Below the pieces are notes generated by a model. The model saw nothing but the letters and a program-made list of their open reading frames with translations, was not told where the DNA came from and made no database searches. DNA of 64,000 bases from Cerasicoccus sp. TK19100 (GTDB taxonomy: Bacteria; Verrucomicrobiota; Verrucomicrobiia; Opitutales; Cerasicoccaceae): the NCBI RefSeq assembly GCF_027257155.1, contig NZ_JAPWDU010000002.1, positions 496,001 to 560,000 on the forward strand. The letters run 5' to 3'. Positions 34,511 through 43,744 of the stretch are shown here, piece by piece. The position numbers were made by a program, and so were the translations under genes. The first letter of the stretch is position 1. The number at the start of each line of letters is the position of its first letter.

Positions 34511-35167
34511 ATGATTACCCTGCGCCCGGAACAAACCATCGTCTTCGATGGCGACAGCCTCACGGCATTGCGATCCAGCCCCACAATGGATCAATGGCCT
34601 TGGCTAAAAATCAGCAACAATCATCGCTCATGGGCCGATGTTTTCTCCGAGCTGATTTTCGCCTGGCGTCCGGATCTGGGGCTGAACTTTCGCACTGCCG
34701 CAGTCGGCGGCTCAACCTGCATCGACTTGGAGCAGCGCTTTGATGCGACCATCGCGAAGATACGCCCCGATTGGGTGTTCATGACACTGGGCAGCAACGA
34801 TGCCGCACAATCAATTCCCCTCGAACGTTTCGAGTCCACCCTTCGCAACTATGCGGAACGACTGAGCGACTGGGGCGGACAGCTGGTCTTCCTCCATAAT
34901 TTTAAAAGCTGCGCGGGTGCCAGCGAGGAAGCGATTCGCAAAGAGTCGCTTCGCGTCCCCTACTACGAAGCTGAAGCCCAACTGGCTGAGGAAAGGCCAA
35001 ACGTGCATCTCATCGATGTCGGTGAAGCATTAAGAACGAAAGCGGAGGCCTTACATGCGCAATACAACGGGCATAGTGTTTACAGCGACGGCCTCCATTT
35101 TAGTCATCTCGGCGCTATCATAATCGCCGGCGAAGTGCTCAAGGCCTGCGGCATCGTTACCCAATAA
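34511..35167 (+). CDS. SGNH/GDSL hydrolase (probable sugar esterase)
   Basis: A 218-aa SGNH-fold esterase. Block I is IVFDGDSLTALRSS (catalytic Ser), block II VGGSTCI (Gly), block III LGSNDAAQS (Asn) and block V SDGLHFSHLG (Asp/His). There is no signal peptide, so it should be cytoplasmic. Its place after two phosphorylases suggests removal of acetyl groups from imported mannan or glucan oligosaccharides. That substrate is inferred from context only. Confidence 0.85.
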   Translation: MITLRPEQTIVFDGDSLTALRSSPTMDQWPWLKISNNHRSWADVFSELIFAWRPDLGLNFRTAAVGGSTCIDLEQRFDATIAKIRPDWVFMTLGSNDAAQSIPLERFESTLRNYAERLSDWGGQLVFLHNFKSCAGASEEAIRKESLRVPYYEAEAQLAEERPNVHLIDVGEALRTKAEALHAQYNGHSVYSDGLHFSHLGAIIIAGEVLKACGIVTQ

Positions 35168-35184
35168 ATCACATCAAGCATTTT

Positions 35185-36222
35185 ATGATAAAATCCATTC
35201 ACCAAACGATCCGCCTGATCTTCGCAATTTGCATTCTTGTGAACTTCACCAGGACGGCGTCGGCCAGCGCTGATGATTCCACCGGAGCCACGCGCGTAGC
35301 CAGTTGGAAAGATGACCGCACCGCTGCGTTCATGCTCATGTTTGACGATGGGTGGCCAGGGCAATTACAGGTAGCCATTCCGGAGCTACAGAAACGCGAG
35401 TTGACGGCCACCTTTTACATGGTCCCCGATAAGGGCGAATACAAGACACTTGCCCCCAAGTGGGCCGAAGCGATTAAGGGTGGATACATCATCTATGGTA
35501 ACCACACCATGACGCATCAGGGCGTCCGCGACTACGAACACGCGCAGACTGAAATCCTTGAATGCACACGCATCATCCGGGAAGAGCTTCAACCAATTCC
35601 AGGCAAGCCCAATCGCCTAATCTCTTTTGCTCAGCCCGGCGTACCAAAGGGTAAGTGGACCCTCCCGAAGGAAGATTTAATCCGGGTTTTGGAAGAAGAC
35701 AACATGATCAAGCGACCAACCTTCCGCGGACATGGTGCCATTTCTCACTTGCAAGAACTCGAGCAAATGACCGCCTTAGCCGAGGAAGCGATCGCCTCCC
35801 AAGGGACAGAGTATCTCATCTTGCACGGCGTCGAACGCATCGGCTCCAAGTGGCAGGATTTTTGGGCGCTCAAGCAGGACATCTTCCTCCCTCTGCTGGA
35901 CTACCTGGCAGAGAAACAGGCAGCCAATGAGCTCTGGATCACCGACCACATTTCCTGGCATCAATACGAAACCGAGCGCAACGCAGCATCCGTCAAACTC
36001 CTGCAAGCCAACGACTCCAAAATTGAGCTCGAGCTCACGGCCTCCGTGAATCCTGAGCTATATGACCTGCCGCTCACCCTGATCACCAATGTGCCCGCAG
36101 AATGGAGCGAGTGTCAGATTAAGCAAGGTGATCGCACCGCCCTTGTCAGCGTCACCGATGGCAAGATCATCTATGACGCACTCCCTAACGGTGCCACGAT
36201 TCAGATATCGGCGAAGAAATAA
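35185..36222 (+). CDS. Exported polysaccharide deacetylase (CE4/NodB)
   Basis: A 345-aa protein with a signal peptide (IRLIFAICILVNFTRTASASA) and a NodB-type domain. The catalytic base/metal pair is in FMLMFDDGWPGQ, and the metal histidines are in YIIYGNHTMTHQ (H-x3-H). A third metal-binding region RLISFAQPGVPKGKWTLP and LILHGVERIG follow. The C-terminal ~90 residues (KLLQANDSKIELELTASV...) form a small beta domain not typical of short deacetylases. The last gene of the phosphorylase operon, it is probably periplasmic or secreted and acts on acetylated polysaccharide. Confidence 0.85.
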   Translation: MIKSIHQTIRLIFAICILVNFTRTASASADDSTGATRVASWKDDRTAAFMLMFDDGWPGQLQVAIPELQKRELTATFYMVPDKGEYKTLAPKWAEAIKGGYIIYGNHTMTHQGVRDYEHAQTEILECTRIIREELQPIPGKPNRLISFAQPGVPKGKWTLPKEDLIRVLEEDNMIKRPTFRGHGAISHLQELEQMTALAEEAIASQGTEYLILHGVERIGSKWQDFWALKQDIFLPLLDYLAEKQAANELWITDHISWHQYETERNAASVKLLQANDSKIELELTASVNPELYDLPLTLITNVPAEWSECQIKQGDRTALVSVTDGKIIYDALPNGATIQISAKK

Positions 36223-36288
36223 ATTTCCACTGCGCTTACTGACGTGTAGCGCTTCAGTAAAAAGCGCATGAATATACACAAAAAAAAA

Positions 36289-36313
36289 AGCCGTCGCGTA
36301 ATTGCGACGGCTT
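36289..36313. terminator. Bidirectional rho-independent terminator
   Basis: AAGCCGTCGC (36289-36298) pairs perfectly with GCGACGGCTT (36304-36313), flanked by an A-run on the left and a T-run on the right. It serves both the phosphorylase operon and the convergent PEP-CTERM gene. Confidence 0.9.
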
Positions 36314-36332
36314 CTTTTTTAAAAGTGCACGA

Positions 36333-37058
36333 TCAGTTGGACCGGCGACGCAATATTGCCAGGCCTAGAACAGAGAACCCAACCATCATGGCGTAAGTGC
36401 TAGGCTCGGGGATGGCGACGAGTTCGATCGCGTTAACAAAGGCTGCGTCCGTCGACAAAGTTCCGGTAACAGGAATGCTTACTACAATTTTCCCGGTTCC
36501 GTCCGTATTTAATCCTGAGAATGAATAAACATTCGTATTGTCTTCCGGCTCGATAGTGACCGAGTCTTGGCCCGCAATGTTCCAAGTAAAACTGGCTCTG
36601 TCGGTTCCAGCCGGCGTCCGGCTGATGAACGAAAGCGTATAGCTCAGACTGTCGTCCAAATTGGAGAAAGTAAACGTATTGGTAGAATTCTCGTTACTAA
36701 AGTATGCCAAATCCTGATAGGCCGTTTCCGGAATGGCCCCACTACCAATAAATCCCGGCGACGAAAAGCTTCCCGGATCGGTAACGGTGTTGATGCCGCC
36801 AATGCCGACTTTCGAGAGGGACTGGTTAGCGAGTGCTAACCCCACCCCGGTTGAGGCTCCGTCAGAAAACCGGATGGCATTCGTCACCGCATTGGCAGAT
36901 TGCCCACCAGATGCAGCGGATAAGTTATTCCAATTGCCCCCCGTCGTGGAAGCAGAGAGTCCCAAGTCGAACACCAGCACATCGCCGCTTACGATGACGG
37001 CAGATGCCGGTACAGGCATGCTGAGAGAAGCAATAGCTAGGGGAAGTATTATTTTCAT
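36333..37058 (-). CDS. PEP-CTERM surface protein
   Basis: A 241-aa exported protein. The N-terminal signal peptide is IILPLAIASLSMPVPASA. The body is a beta-rich domain with motifs FDLGLSASTTGGNWNNL, NTFTFSNLDDSLSYTLSFISR and GTDRASFTWNIAG, a pattern common in PEP-CTERM proteins of unknown role. The C-terminus IPEPSTYAMMVGF-SVLGLAILRRRSN is a full sorting signal. Copy 3 of the regulatory element is ~80 bp upstream. No exosortase gene is in this window. Confidence 0.9.
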   Translation of the reverse strand: MKIILPLAIASLSMPVPASAVIVSGDVLVFDLGLSASTTGGNWNNLSAASGGQSANAVTNAIRFSDGASTGVGLALANQSLSKVGIGGINTVTDPGSFSSPGFIGSGAIPETAYQDLAYFSNENSTNTFTFSNLDDSLSYTLSFISRTPAGTDRASFTWNIAGQDSVTIEPEDNTNVYSFSGLNTDGTGKIVVSIPVTGTLSTDAAFVNAIELVAIPEPSTYAMMVGFSVLGLAILRRRSN

Positions 37059-37307
37059 AAGTTTGTTGGGATATTGAGTGTGATTGTGGAACTAAATACT
37101 GAAAAATTTCGAATTTGAAGGCGAGCCCGCCTCCACTTTATCAGTTAGGTAAACTGCATCAGCTGCCTTTGGTGACAGGTATTCCTTCTGATGCACAGCC
37201 CTGGACGATCGCCCTAGCTGAGGCCCGGATACCCGGCAAACATGATGTTCTCACAGTCACCGATCCGTATTGCCGCAGCCAGGACGACACGTTGAGGCTA
37301 GTTCAGT
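37059..37307. promoter_or_regulatory. Leader of the PEP-CTERM gene at 36333
   Basis: A 249-bp gap that carries copy 3 of the element. It also has the word TCAGCTGCCTTTG (37159-37171), which recurs at 45753-45765 in the leader of the PEP-CTERM gene at 44830. No gene is seen. Confidence 0.5.
37136..37152 (-). promoter_or_regulatory. CCTAACTGNTAAAG element, copy 3
   Basis: Reads TTACCTAACTGATAAAG on the minus strand, 78 bp before the ATG at 37058. The surrounding sequence is otherwise unlike copy 1. Confidence 0.75.
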
Positions 37308-40300
37308 CTACTGACTCTGGAAGACACCGCGGCCTTTCGTGCCAATGAAGACTTTGCCATAGTTTTGGCGGTCTCCGGCAAGGGCTTGAATATCTTTGAT
37401 CGTTGGATTGGGAAGCGCCTCCCAAGTGGAGCCATAGTCATCCGAGCGATAGATACCAGGAACGCCGCTGATTCTTCCGTGGATAAAGACCGTGTAACCT
37501 GACCCGGTCTCAGCCTTACCAAAGCTAACCGCTGTTACCTTACCAACAGTAGTGATCGGTGACCAATTGTCGCCGGCATTAGTGGAGCGCCACAGGCCAC
37601 CTCCGTTGTCATTGTAGGAGCCATCGTCACAGAGCCAGACATCGCCTCCGCTGGGACAAGTGGGCGATACCGGTGCCGCAACCAACTGAGGTGTACGCAT
37701 ATTGTAACTATTGCCATTCGAGACCGTCGCAACCTGTGTCCAATTAGCACCTTGGTTGGTGCTGCGATAGATTTTATGTGAAGTACCGCCGAAATTCGCG
37801 GCGTAGAAGTAGCCATTGGCGCGGTCCGATGCCAGAGGCTGCCCCAAAGGAGCCACGCTACTTCCGTTCGTATAGATGCCAGTGATTTCGGTGTAAGGGC
37901 CACCCGAAGCAGCCGACCAAGTCACGCCACGGTCCTTGCTATAATACATGGGCGTATTGGAGCCACCATTCTTAATGCCCATCCATACAATATTGTCAGG
38001 ATTGGTCGCCGATACGGCAACACGTCCCCCGCCCTTCCAGAGCGCGCCCGGTGTCGAGTGCAGGTTCGTCGGGCGATTCGACCAGGTAATTTCGTTAGCG
38101 GGCGAATTGTCCGTACCACCATCGCCTTCGACCCAAGTCGTTGTCGGGGTCGCTTCGATAGTGGTATAGAAAGCCGTTGTGTCCGAGGCCTCGGCAAGTC
38201 GGTAAAGACGTAGAGTGGCCGATGTGATCGGCGCCTGTCCGCTGAGATCAAATTTCAGGTAGCTCCAGCGATGATAGTTCGCCTGACCGTAATAATTCTG
38301 AGCCTGTAATTCGACGTGATTCCCGTAGTTACTGCTCCCTCCGGCCGCACGAACGTAAGCATCGGCTGTCGGCGTTAATGTTGTGCTGCCGTTCAGCAAA
38401 AGCTCAGGTGGGTTCGTTCCTTCTTTCGAGGAGAAGTGCAAATAGGCATGGTTGGTTTGACCCGACTTGGCACGCAGCACCAAGGTGACCGAAGTGGCAC
38501 CATCAGCCTGTCTTTTGCGGAGATACGGGCCAACATCGAATGTTTCCCAACCGGCAGTAGACGCATTGCTGACGTCCTTGGAATCCAGCACGCCAAATGT
38601 GCTCCAGTTCTCGCCGCCATCAATCGAAACACCACCTGATCCAGTGGATCCATTTGAGTTAACGGTTCCACGAACCCAGACATCTGGCGTCCCCTCAGAA
38701 AAATCCAAACCCGTAATATTGCTACCACCGGTTGTGTTACCACCGGCACCGTAAGGACGCGCGTTTGTATCCAGGTAACGCATGCCACCCACGTCCGCAA
38801 GGCCCGTGAGGAGTGCCGCGCCACTGGGTGCATTTTTCAGCGAGAGCGCCACCGTTTCTTCCTGGCGCTTTTGAAGCGTATGCCAGGTCGCTGCGGGGCT
38901 GCCGCCCAGATTTTGCGCATCCCGCGTCCGGCTAACGCCAAAGAAATCGCTGTGCCAGAGTTCATTGGAATCGGCGGGGTTTACCATCAATGAGGCCGTC
39001 GACCCAAACCAGTAGCCGGTTAAAGATTTCGTGCCGTCCGGCTCTTCCCGGCTCTGGCTAATCGAAGTCTGATTCGCCCACGTCGCACCACCATCCGTCG
39101 AACGCAGAACAATGCCCGAACCTTTGGTGACTTCTGCTACATAGACCGTGTTACCGGTCGCATCATTCGGATCGACCGCGACTGCATGATAGGCGACGGT
39201 CCGGCTGGGATAGCCGGCGGTCGTTGGCAGTGTGCTAAGTAGGCTCAACGTGCCATTGCGTGGCAGCTTGGCCACTCCGTCCGTACCACCCGACACATAT
39301 AACGTGCCGTTATCCGCGATCTGCGCGCGGCGGGGCTCCGGCAAGGAGTCACCACCAACCTTCGACCAGGACGAGCCACCATCGGTGCTCTTATAGACGC
39401 CGCCGACGGACGGATCTGAAACGCCAGCATACAGAATTGTGCTACCGCCATTTGCGTCGCAAACCACGAAGGAGATGCCCGTATTGGTCGTACCGTAGGG
39501 CACTTCGCTGGAAGAAATTTGTGTGGCTGTCCAGGTGCCGCCACTCTTCTCAAATTTGCGCAGGCCCGAAGTGGAGGAGCCATACCAAAAAATATCGGAA
39601 TCGTTCGGATCGACGGCCAAACGTTCGCCGTGAGCACGCTTACTTCCGTTACCTTGAATCACGAAGGTGTTACTATTGTCGACGAGCGACCAAGTTGCCC
39701 CGTAATCATCCGAAGTGTAGATGCCCCTTGCCGTAGGTGAAATTGAAGGATTGCCCACTGCTTTATAGAGCCGGCCTGGCGTACTCGGATCAACGGCAAT
39801 ACTCTCCACACACATCAATGCCGAAGCATCTACCGTATCATAGGGGACCATGGCGTCTGAAATAGAGACCCATGAACCATTGCCATCGACATCATCGGTC
39901 GGAGCCCAGCGAAAAGCACCGCCAACATCCGTGCGACAGTAAATCGCGTCGCCCGAAGGATCACTGATAACTCCGGTCACATAGCCGCCGCCGCCCAGTG
40001 GGACAGAGGTCCACAGCGGTACCGACTCCGTAGTATAATCCAGCGTAGGCAGATAACTACCACCACTATCAGCCATGCCAACTTGATAGAAGTTCCAGTA
40101 AATATAGGCATCGGGATTGATCCGGAAAAACACATAACCCTCGGTCGCATTGGCTTCGCGCATCGCGTTAAGTTGCAAATTCAGGTAGTCAACCAACGCA
40201 GCGCTGGAGTTGCTAACCTGCGTGTAAGATGGCGTACTTGGAAGGATGAAGTTGTCCTCGATGAGCACGCTATCGCTATCGAAAGGCCCACTGTAAAAAT

Positions 40301-40697
40301 CCGATGGGTAAACGTCAGCGCCCGTCATGCTGTAGCCGATGCCATAGAGGTCTCCATTAATTGAGTGTGGAGACATGTAAGCAGTTCGCACGGTGTAAGT
40401 GGCCGAGGAAAACTGCTGCGTCGGGTCATTCAATATCGAATCAGGGATTTCAAACATATTGACCACTGCATACTGAACGCCGGAAATACCACCAATTCGC
40501 CCAGCGGTCGAAGTCGTACTTCCAACGGTTCCATCACTTCGGACTTCTGCGTCTTCGGTTAGGCCATCTAACGTGCCCGTTAAGGCTGATGCCGATGTAG
40601 AAAAAGTCACTGAGGATCCGATAGCAAGGAGCGCATAAGCGAGGGGGTTCCACCATTTTTTCCCAGCCGGTGGACGGCTGATTCTTATTTGTTTCAT
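37308..40697 (-). CDS. GH74-like beta-propeller enzyme with DNRLRE carbohydrate-binding modules
   Basis: A 1129-aa secreted protein (signal peptide ALLAIGSSVTFSTSASA). Residues ~40-225 form a DNRLRE/CBM96-like domain (DAEVRSDGTVG...YLPTLDYT). From ~229, VPLGGGGYVTGVISDPSGDAIYCRTDVGGAFRW starts a GH74-type double propeller with many STDGGSSW repeats. Candidate catalytic aspartates are D257 (TDVGG) and D635 (ADVGGMRYLD), placed as in xyloglucan hydrolases. A second DNRLRE-like module at ~699-874 interrupts a propeller loop and has its two halves in swapped order. Xyloglucan or another beta-glucan is the likely target. Second gene of an operon, 36 bp after the gene at 40734. Confidence 0.82.
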   Translation of the reverse strand: MKQIRISRPPAGKKWWNPLAYALLAIGSSVTFSTSASALTGTLDGLTEDAEVRSDGTVGSTTSTAGRIGGISGVQYAVVNMFEIPDSILNDPTQQFSSATYTVRTAYMSPHSINGDLYGIGYSMTGADVYPSDFYSGPFDSDSVLIEDNFILPSTPSYTQVSNSSAALVDYLNLQLNAMREANATEGYVFFRINPDAYIYWNFYQVGMADSGGSYLPTLDYTTESVPLWTSVPLGGGGYVTGVISDPSGDAIYCRTDVGGAFRWAPTDDVDGNGSWVSISDAMVPYDTVDASALMCVESIAVDPSTPGRLYKAVGNPSISPTARGIYTSDDYGATWSLVDNSNTFVIQGNGSKRAHGERLAVDPNDSDIFWYGSSTSGLRKFEKSGGTWTATQISSSEVPYGTTNTGISFVVCDANGGSTILYAGVSDPSVGGVYKSTDGGSSWSKVGGDSLPEPRRAQIADNGTLYVSGGTDGVAKLPRNGTLSLLSTLPTTAGYPSRTVAYHAVAVDPNDATGNTVYVAEVTKGSGIVLRSTDGGATWANQTSISQSREEPDGTKSLTGYWFGSTASLMVNPADSNELWHSDFFGVSRTRDAQNLGGSPAATWHTLQKRQEETVALSLKNAPSGAALLTGLADVGGMRYLDTNARPYGAGGNTTGGSNITGLDFSEGTPDVWVRGTVNSNGSTGSGGVSIDGGENWSTFGVLDSKDVSNASTAGWETFDVGPYLRKRQADGATSVTLVLRAKSGQTNHAYLHFSSKEGTNPPELLLNGSTTLTPTADAYVRAAGGSSNYGNHVELQAQNYYGQANYHRWSYLKFDLSGQAPITSATLRLYRLAEASDTTAFYTTIEATPTTTWVEGDGGTDNSPANEITWSNRPTNLHSTPGALWKGGGRVAVSATNPDNIVWMGIKNGGSNTPMYYSKDRGVTWSAASGGPYTEITGIYTNGSSVAPLGQPLASDRANGYFYAANFGGTSHKIYRSTNQGANWTQVATVSNGNSYNMRTPQLVAAPVSPTCPSGGDVWLCDDGSYNDNGGGLWRSTNAGDNWSPITTVGKVTAVSFGKAETGSGYTVFIHGRISGVPGIYRSDDYGSTWEALPNPTIKDIQALAGDRQNYGKVFIGTKGRGVFQSQ

Positions 40698-40733
40698 GTA
40701 TACTTAGGGGTGTTACGGGGTTAGTTGATAAAC

Positions 40734-43391
40734 TCACTGCTTGATCTTATAGAGTCCGACATAGCCGACCCAAAGTTCGCGAGTGAGTGGGTTGTAACGT
40801 AGAATTTGAGGACGGTTGTAGGGGATGTCTCCAGTCATATCCTGCCAGCTAGAGCCTCCATCAATGCTTTTGTAAATTGCGCCATCTGCAGCGTTGCTCC
40901 ACACGTTGGCCGATATCCATATCGTATTGGGATCTTCCGGGTGAACCTCAATGCCGACGATAGAACGGTTGTTCTTAAAGTTCGTCAGCGTTTGCCAGGT
41001 TTTCCCCTGGTCCGTACTGCGATAAAGCTCTTTACCACCCGCATAGATGACGCCATCAGCCGTTGCCTTCAGATTGAACAAATACTGATCCTTGCGAAAC
41101 ACTCGCTGCCAGCTCTCACCGGCATCTTCACTACGATAAACACCGCCCTTTGAACCGAAGCCCGCCCAGAATATGCGCTGTGGATTCGTAGGATCGATAG
41201 CGAGCCCATAATACATGCGACGGCTGCCGGGTTGGTTCTTCAATTGGTCCCAAGTGTAGCCGCCATCAACGGATTTAAAGACTCCGCCACCGTTTTTGCC
41301 CGGAGTTGGGTCACCATCAATTCCCATGTAAACGATCTGCGGATTGGACGGGTCCACCGCCAAGGCGCGCGGATAACCGCGACCCCACATCGTGTTGGCG
41401 CTGATTTGATAATCCGGGAGGCCTGCTTTGGTCGCCTGATAGGTTTTGCCGCCGTCCTCGCTCACGACGACCAGCTGTGGGTATTCTCCACCCCATGGGC
41501 TAGCAGTCGAAATAATGCGATCCTGCCCCTCAATTTGATCCACTCTGACACGCCAATTGTGACCACTAAGATTGGCCTCATATTTCATCGGCCAGAGCTG
41601 CCTCCAACTATTCCCGTTGTCCGAGCTCATCAATGTCCCCTCATCCATGACCGATACGTAAACCCGGTCTCCCACGAACTGAATATCCGTGATGCAAGAG
41701 ATGTCGGCGCCTTTAATGCGCTCCTCCCAAGTCACACCGCCATCCTCACTGAAAGAGCAGCGCCAATTGGCGCTCGTAAAGAGCTGCTCAGGATTGGCGG
41801 GATTGATTGTGACGTTCGTGACCGTGCTCATGCTCACGACCTTCCCCGACTCCGGCAGCGTCGGATTCCAAACGTAATCGGGCCTTGTTTTAGACGAGTT
41901 CGCCCATGTATTCCCACCATCTTCGGAACGATAAAATGCGCCATTCCAGCCGTCAGCACCAACGACATAGACATCCTGCGAATTGGTTGGGCTCACCGCG
42001 ACTTCCAACAGGGATACTTTGTCTGAAATCCCCTCTTCCAAGCGGCTCCATGTCTTACCGTAATCAACCGACTTCCAGACGCCGTCGGAAAAGAATGTTC
42101 CATACACGACGTTTGCATGCTGCGGATCAAACGCGACACCAGAGGCTTTTTGTGGCGTCTCCAAGCGCACCCAGCTATTGCCCTGGTCACTGCTCAATAC
42201 CAAGCCATTACTATCTGTCGCCGCAATCACGCGTGTAGGATCGACAGGAGAAACCGCCACCGAGTAAACCGAACCGACTACAGGATCGCCAATACGAAGA
42301 TTGCCGTATTTAGACGGCTTTGAGTTATTGCTTAAAACCTTGGTCGGGATGATTACCGGCTTCGCAACCGAACCAGCTTGCCCGTCGATTGTTTGCGTGG
42401 CGGCAATGAAGAATGAACTGATGCTTGCCACATGCTGCTCCCGTGGCAGATCTCCAACGCAAGATAGATCAACGCGATCAATCTTAGACCAATCCGGCGT
42501 CGCTGGTGCCTCTGCCGCTTTGGCCGGGTGCTTTTTAGCGAACTCGGGATCGATTGAAAAGTCCTCCGCAGTCAGGATCACATCACGAGCGTCAGTATCG
42601 GCAAGAAGTCCATTGAGATTGCGACTGCGGTAGCTAAAGCCTGGCCCTTTCAAATAAACAAAGAAGCCTTTTGACGGAGTCGATCCATCGCCTTTGAAGT
42701 TCATGCCGAAGCCCACGGCATCAGCAGGATTCACGTTCTCAGGGAACGAGAGCTTCGTCCACATACCGCCGAAGTAATTGTCGTTGGCCTTGCCAAACTG
42801 CAAGCGGAGGCGGCCTTCCTCCGCGCCCTTGACGGCGACTTGATAAACCTCTTTCCAGAATTGTCCGCCATCTTTACTGCGAAAGACCTTCCCATTCGGA
42901 GTCCCGGCAAATATGATGTTTCCATCCGATGGCACAACAGCTACAGAGCGGATGCTCTTCTTTTTCTTACCAATAATGGCCAGCTCCTTCGGGCCCGCCT
43001 GGGGCAGCAGCTGCCAGCTCTCGCCTGCATCGGTGCTCTTGCATAGGCCACCAACAGTGGCTGCATATACCGTGTCAGGATTGCTTGGATCGACAGCCAA
43101 TGAAAACACCGCGTAATCAACCAAGCCTTTATTGATTATGCGCCAATTCCGGCCGTGATCCTCGGTTTTATAGACACCACCCACATCGCCGGCCAGATAG
43201 ATAACGCCATCACGAGTTGGATGGAAAGCAGCTGCATAGTAATAACCGCCTCCCCCCCAACCGGCGTGTTCCCATTCGGCATCGGAGGTCGATGTCGCCG
43301 CCAATGAAGAGAAGGCTAAAATGAGCCCTGCTAAAAACAGTCCAACCACATGGAAGCGAAAATGACGGAACGAGAAATAAGGGTACATCAT
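40734..43391 (-). CDS. GH74/VPS10-like beta-propeller protein with inserted beta-sandwich domain
   Basis: An 885-aa exported protein. The signal segment is VVGLFLAGLILAFSSLAATS. The start GGGGYYYAAAFHPTRDGVIYLAGDVGGVYKTEDHGRNW resembles GH74, and SxDxGxxW BNR repeats (KSTDAGESW, RSEDGGNTW, KSVDGGYTW and others) run to the end. The first DVGG aspartate is kept, but I do not see the second GH74 catalytic region, so activity is doubtful. Residues ~180-335 are a separate module inserted between blades, related to residues ~979-1135 of the protein at 47167. It leads a two-gene operon with the GH74-like gene. Copy 4 of the element lies upstream. Confidence 0.75.
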   Translation of the reverse strand: MMYPYFSFRHFRFHVVGLFLAGLILAFSSLAATSTSDAEWEHAGWGGGGYYYAAAFHPTRDGVIYLAGDVGGVYKTEDHGRNWRIINKGLVDYAVFSLAVDPSNPDTVYAATVGGLCKSTDAGESWQLLPQAGPKELAIIGKKKKSIRSVAVVPSDGNIIFAGTPNGKVFRSKDGGQFWKEVYQVAVKGAEEGRLRLQFGKANDNYFGGMWTKLSFPENVNPADAVGFGMNFKGDGSTPSKGFFVYLKGPGFSYRSRNLNGLLADTDARDVILTAEDFSIDPEFAKKHPAKAAEAPATPDWSKIDRVDLSCVGDLPREQHVASISSFFIAATQTIDGQAGSVAKPVIIPTKVLSNNSKPSKYGNLRIGDPVVGSVYSVAVSPVDPTRVIAATDSNGLVLSSDQGNSWVRLETPQKASGVAFDPQHANVVYGTFFSDGVWKSVDYGKTWSRLEEGISDKVSLLEVAVSPTNSQDVYVVGADGWNGAFYRSEDGGNTWANSSKTRPDYVWNPTLPESGKVVSMSTVTNVTINPANPEQLFTSANWRCSFSEDGGVTWEERIKGADISCITDIQFVGDRVYVSVMDEGTLMSSDNGNSWRQLWPMKYEANLSGHNWRVRVDQIEGQDRIISTASPWGGEYPQLVVVSEDGGKTYQATKAGLPDYQISANTMWGRGYPRALAVDPSNPQIVYMGIDGDPTPGKNGGGVFKSVDGGYTWDQLKNQPGSRRMYYGLAIDPTNPQRIFWAGFGSKGGVYRSEDAGESWQRVFRKDQYLFNLKATADGVIYAGGKELYRSTDQGKTWQTLTNFKNNRSIVGIEVHPEDPNTIWISANVWSNAADGAIYKSIDGGSSWQDMTGDIPYNRPQILRYNPLTRELWVGYVGLYKIKQ

Positions 43392-43744
43392 ACTTTTCGG
43401 TGAAAAGGCAAAAATAGCATCACCATAGCGAATTCAGAGAATTCGATAATCAGATGAAGGGCCGCATGTAACTGCTGGGGAATCGAGAAGCCGTCATCAT
43501 TAATGCCTACCATCAAAGCATCAAATAAGTTGCTTCTTTAACAGTTAGGGCCACATCCACATCCGCCGATTCCGCACATAGCTGCGCTCTACAAGTGATA
43601 CACAAGACACAGCAAGAGTGCTGGAACCATGCTTTTTGTAGACCTATATTTGAAAGCACAGATCTGACGCTCATCACTAGCCGACTGACCAGGCAACCGC
43701 TACGGCTCAATCGCAATGATGCAGAACCGCATCACATATCCTAA
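43392..43744. promoter_or_regulatory. Gap carrying element copy 4
   Basis: A 353-bp gap before the propeller operon (minus strand). Apart from the element at 43536-43550 nothing was recognised; a 67-codon minus-strand frame here has no support. Confidence 0.5.
43536..43550 (-). promoter_or_regulatory. CCTAACTGNTAAAG element, copy 4
   Basis: Reads CCCTAACTGTTAAAG on the minus strand, 145 bp before the propeller gene starting at 43391. Here the variable base is T. Confidence 0.7.
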
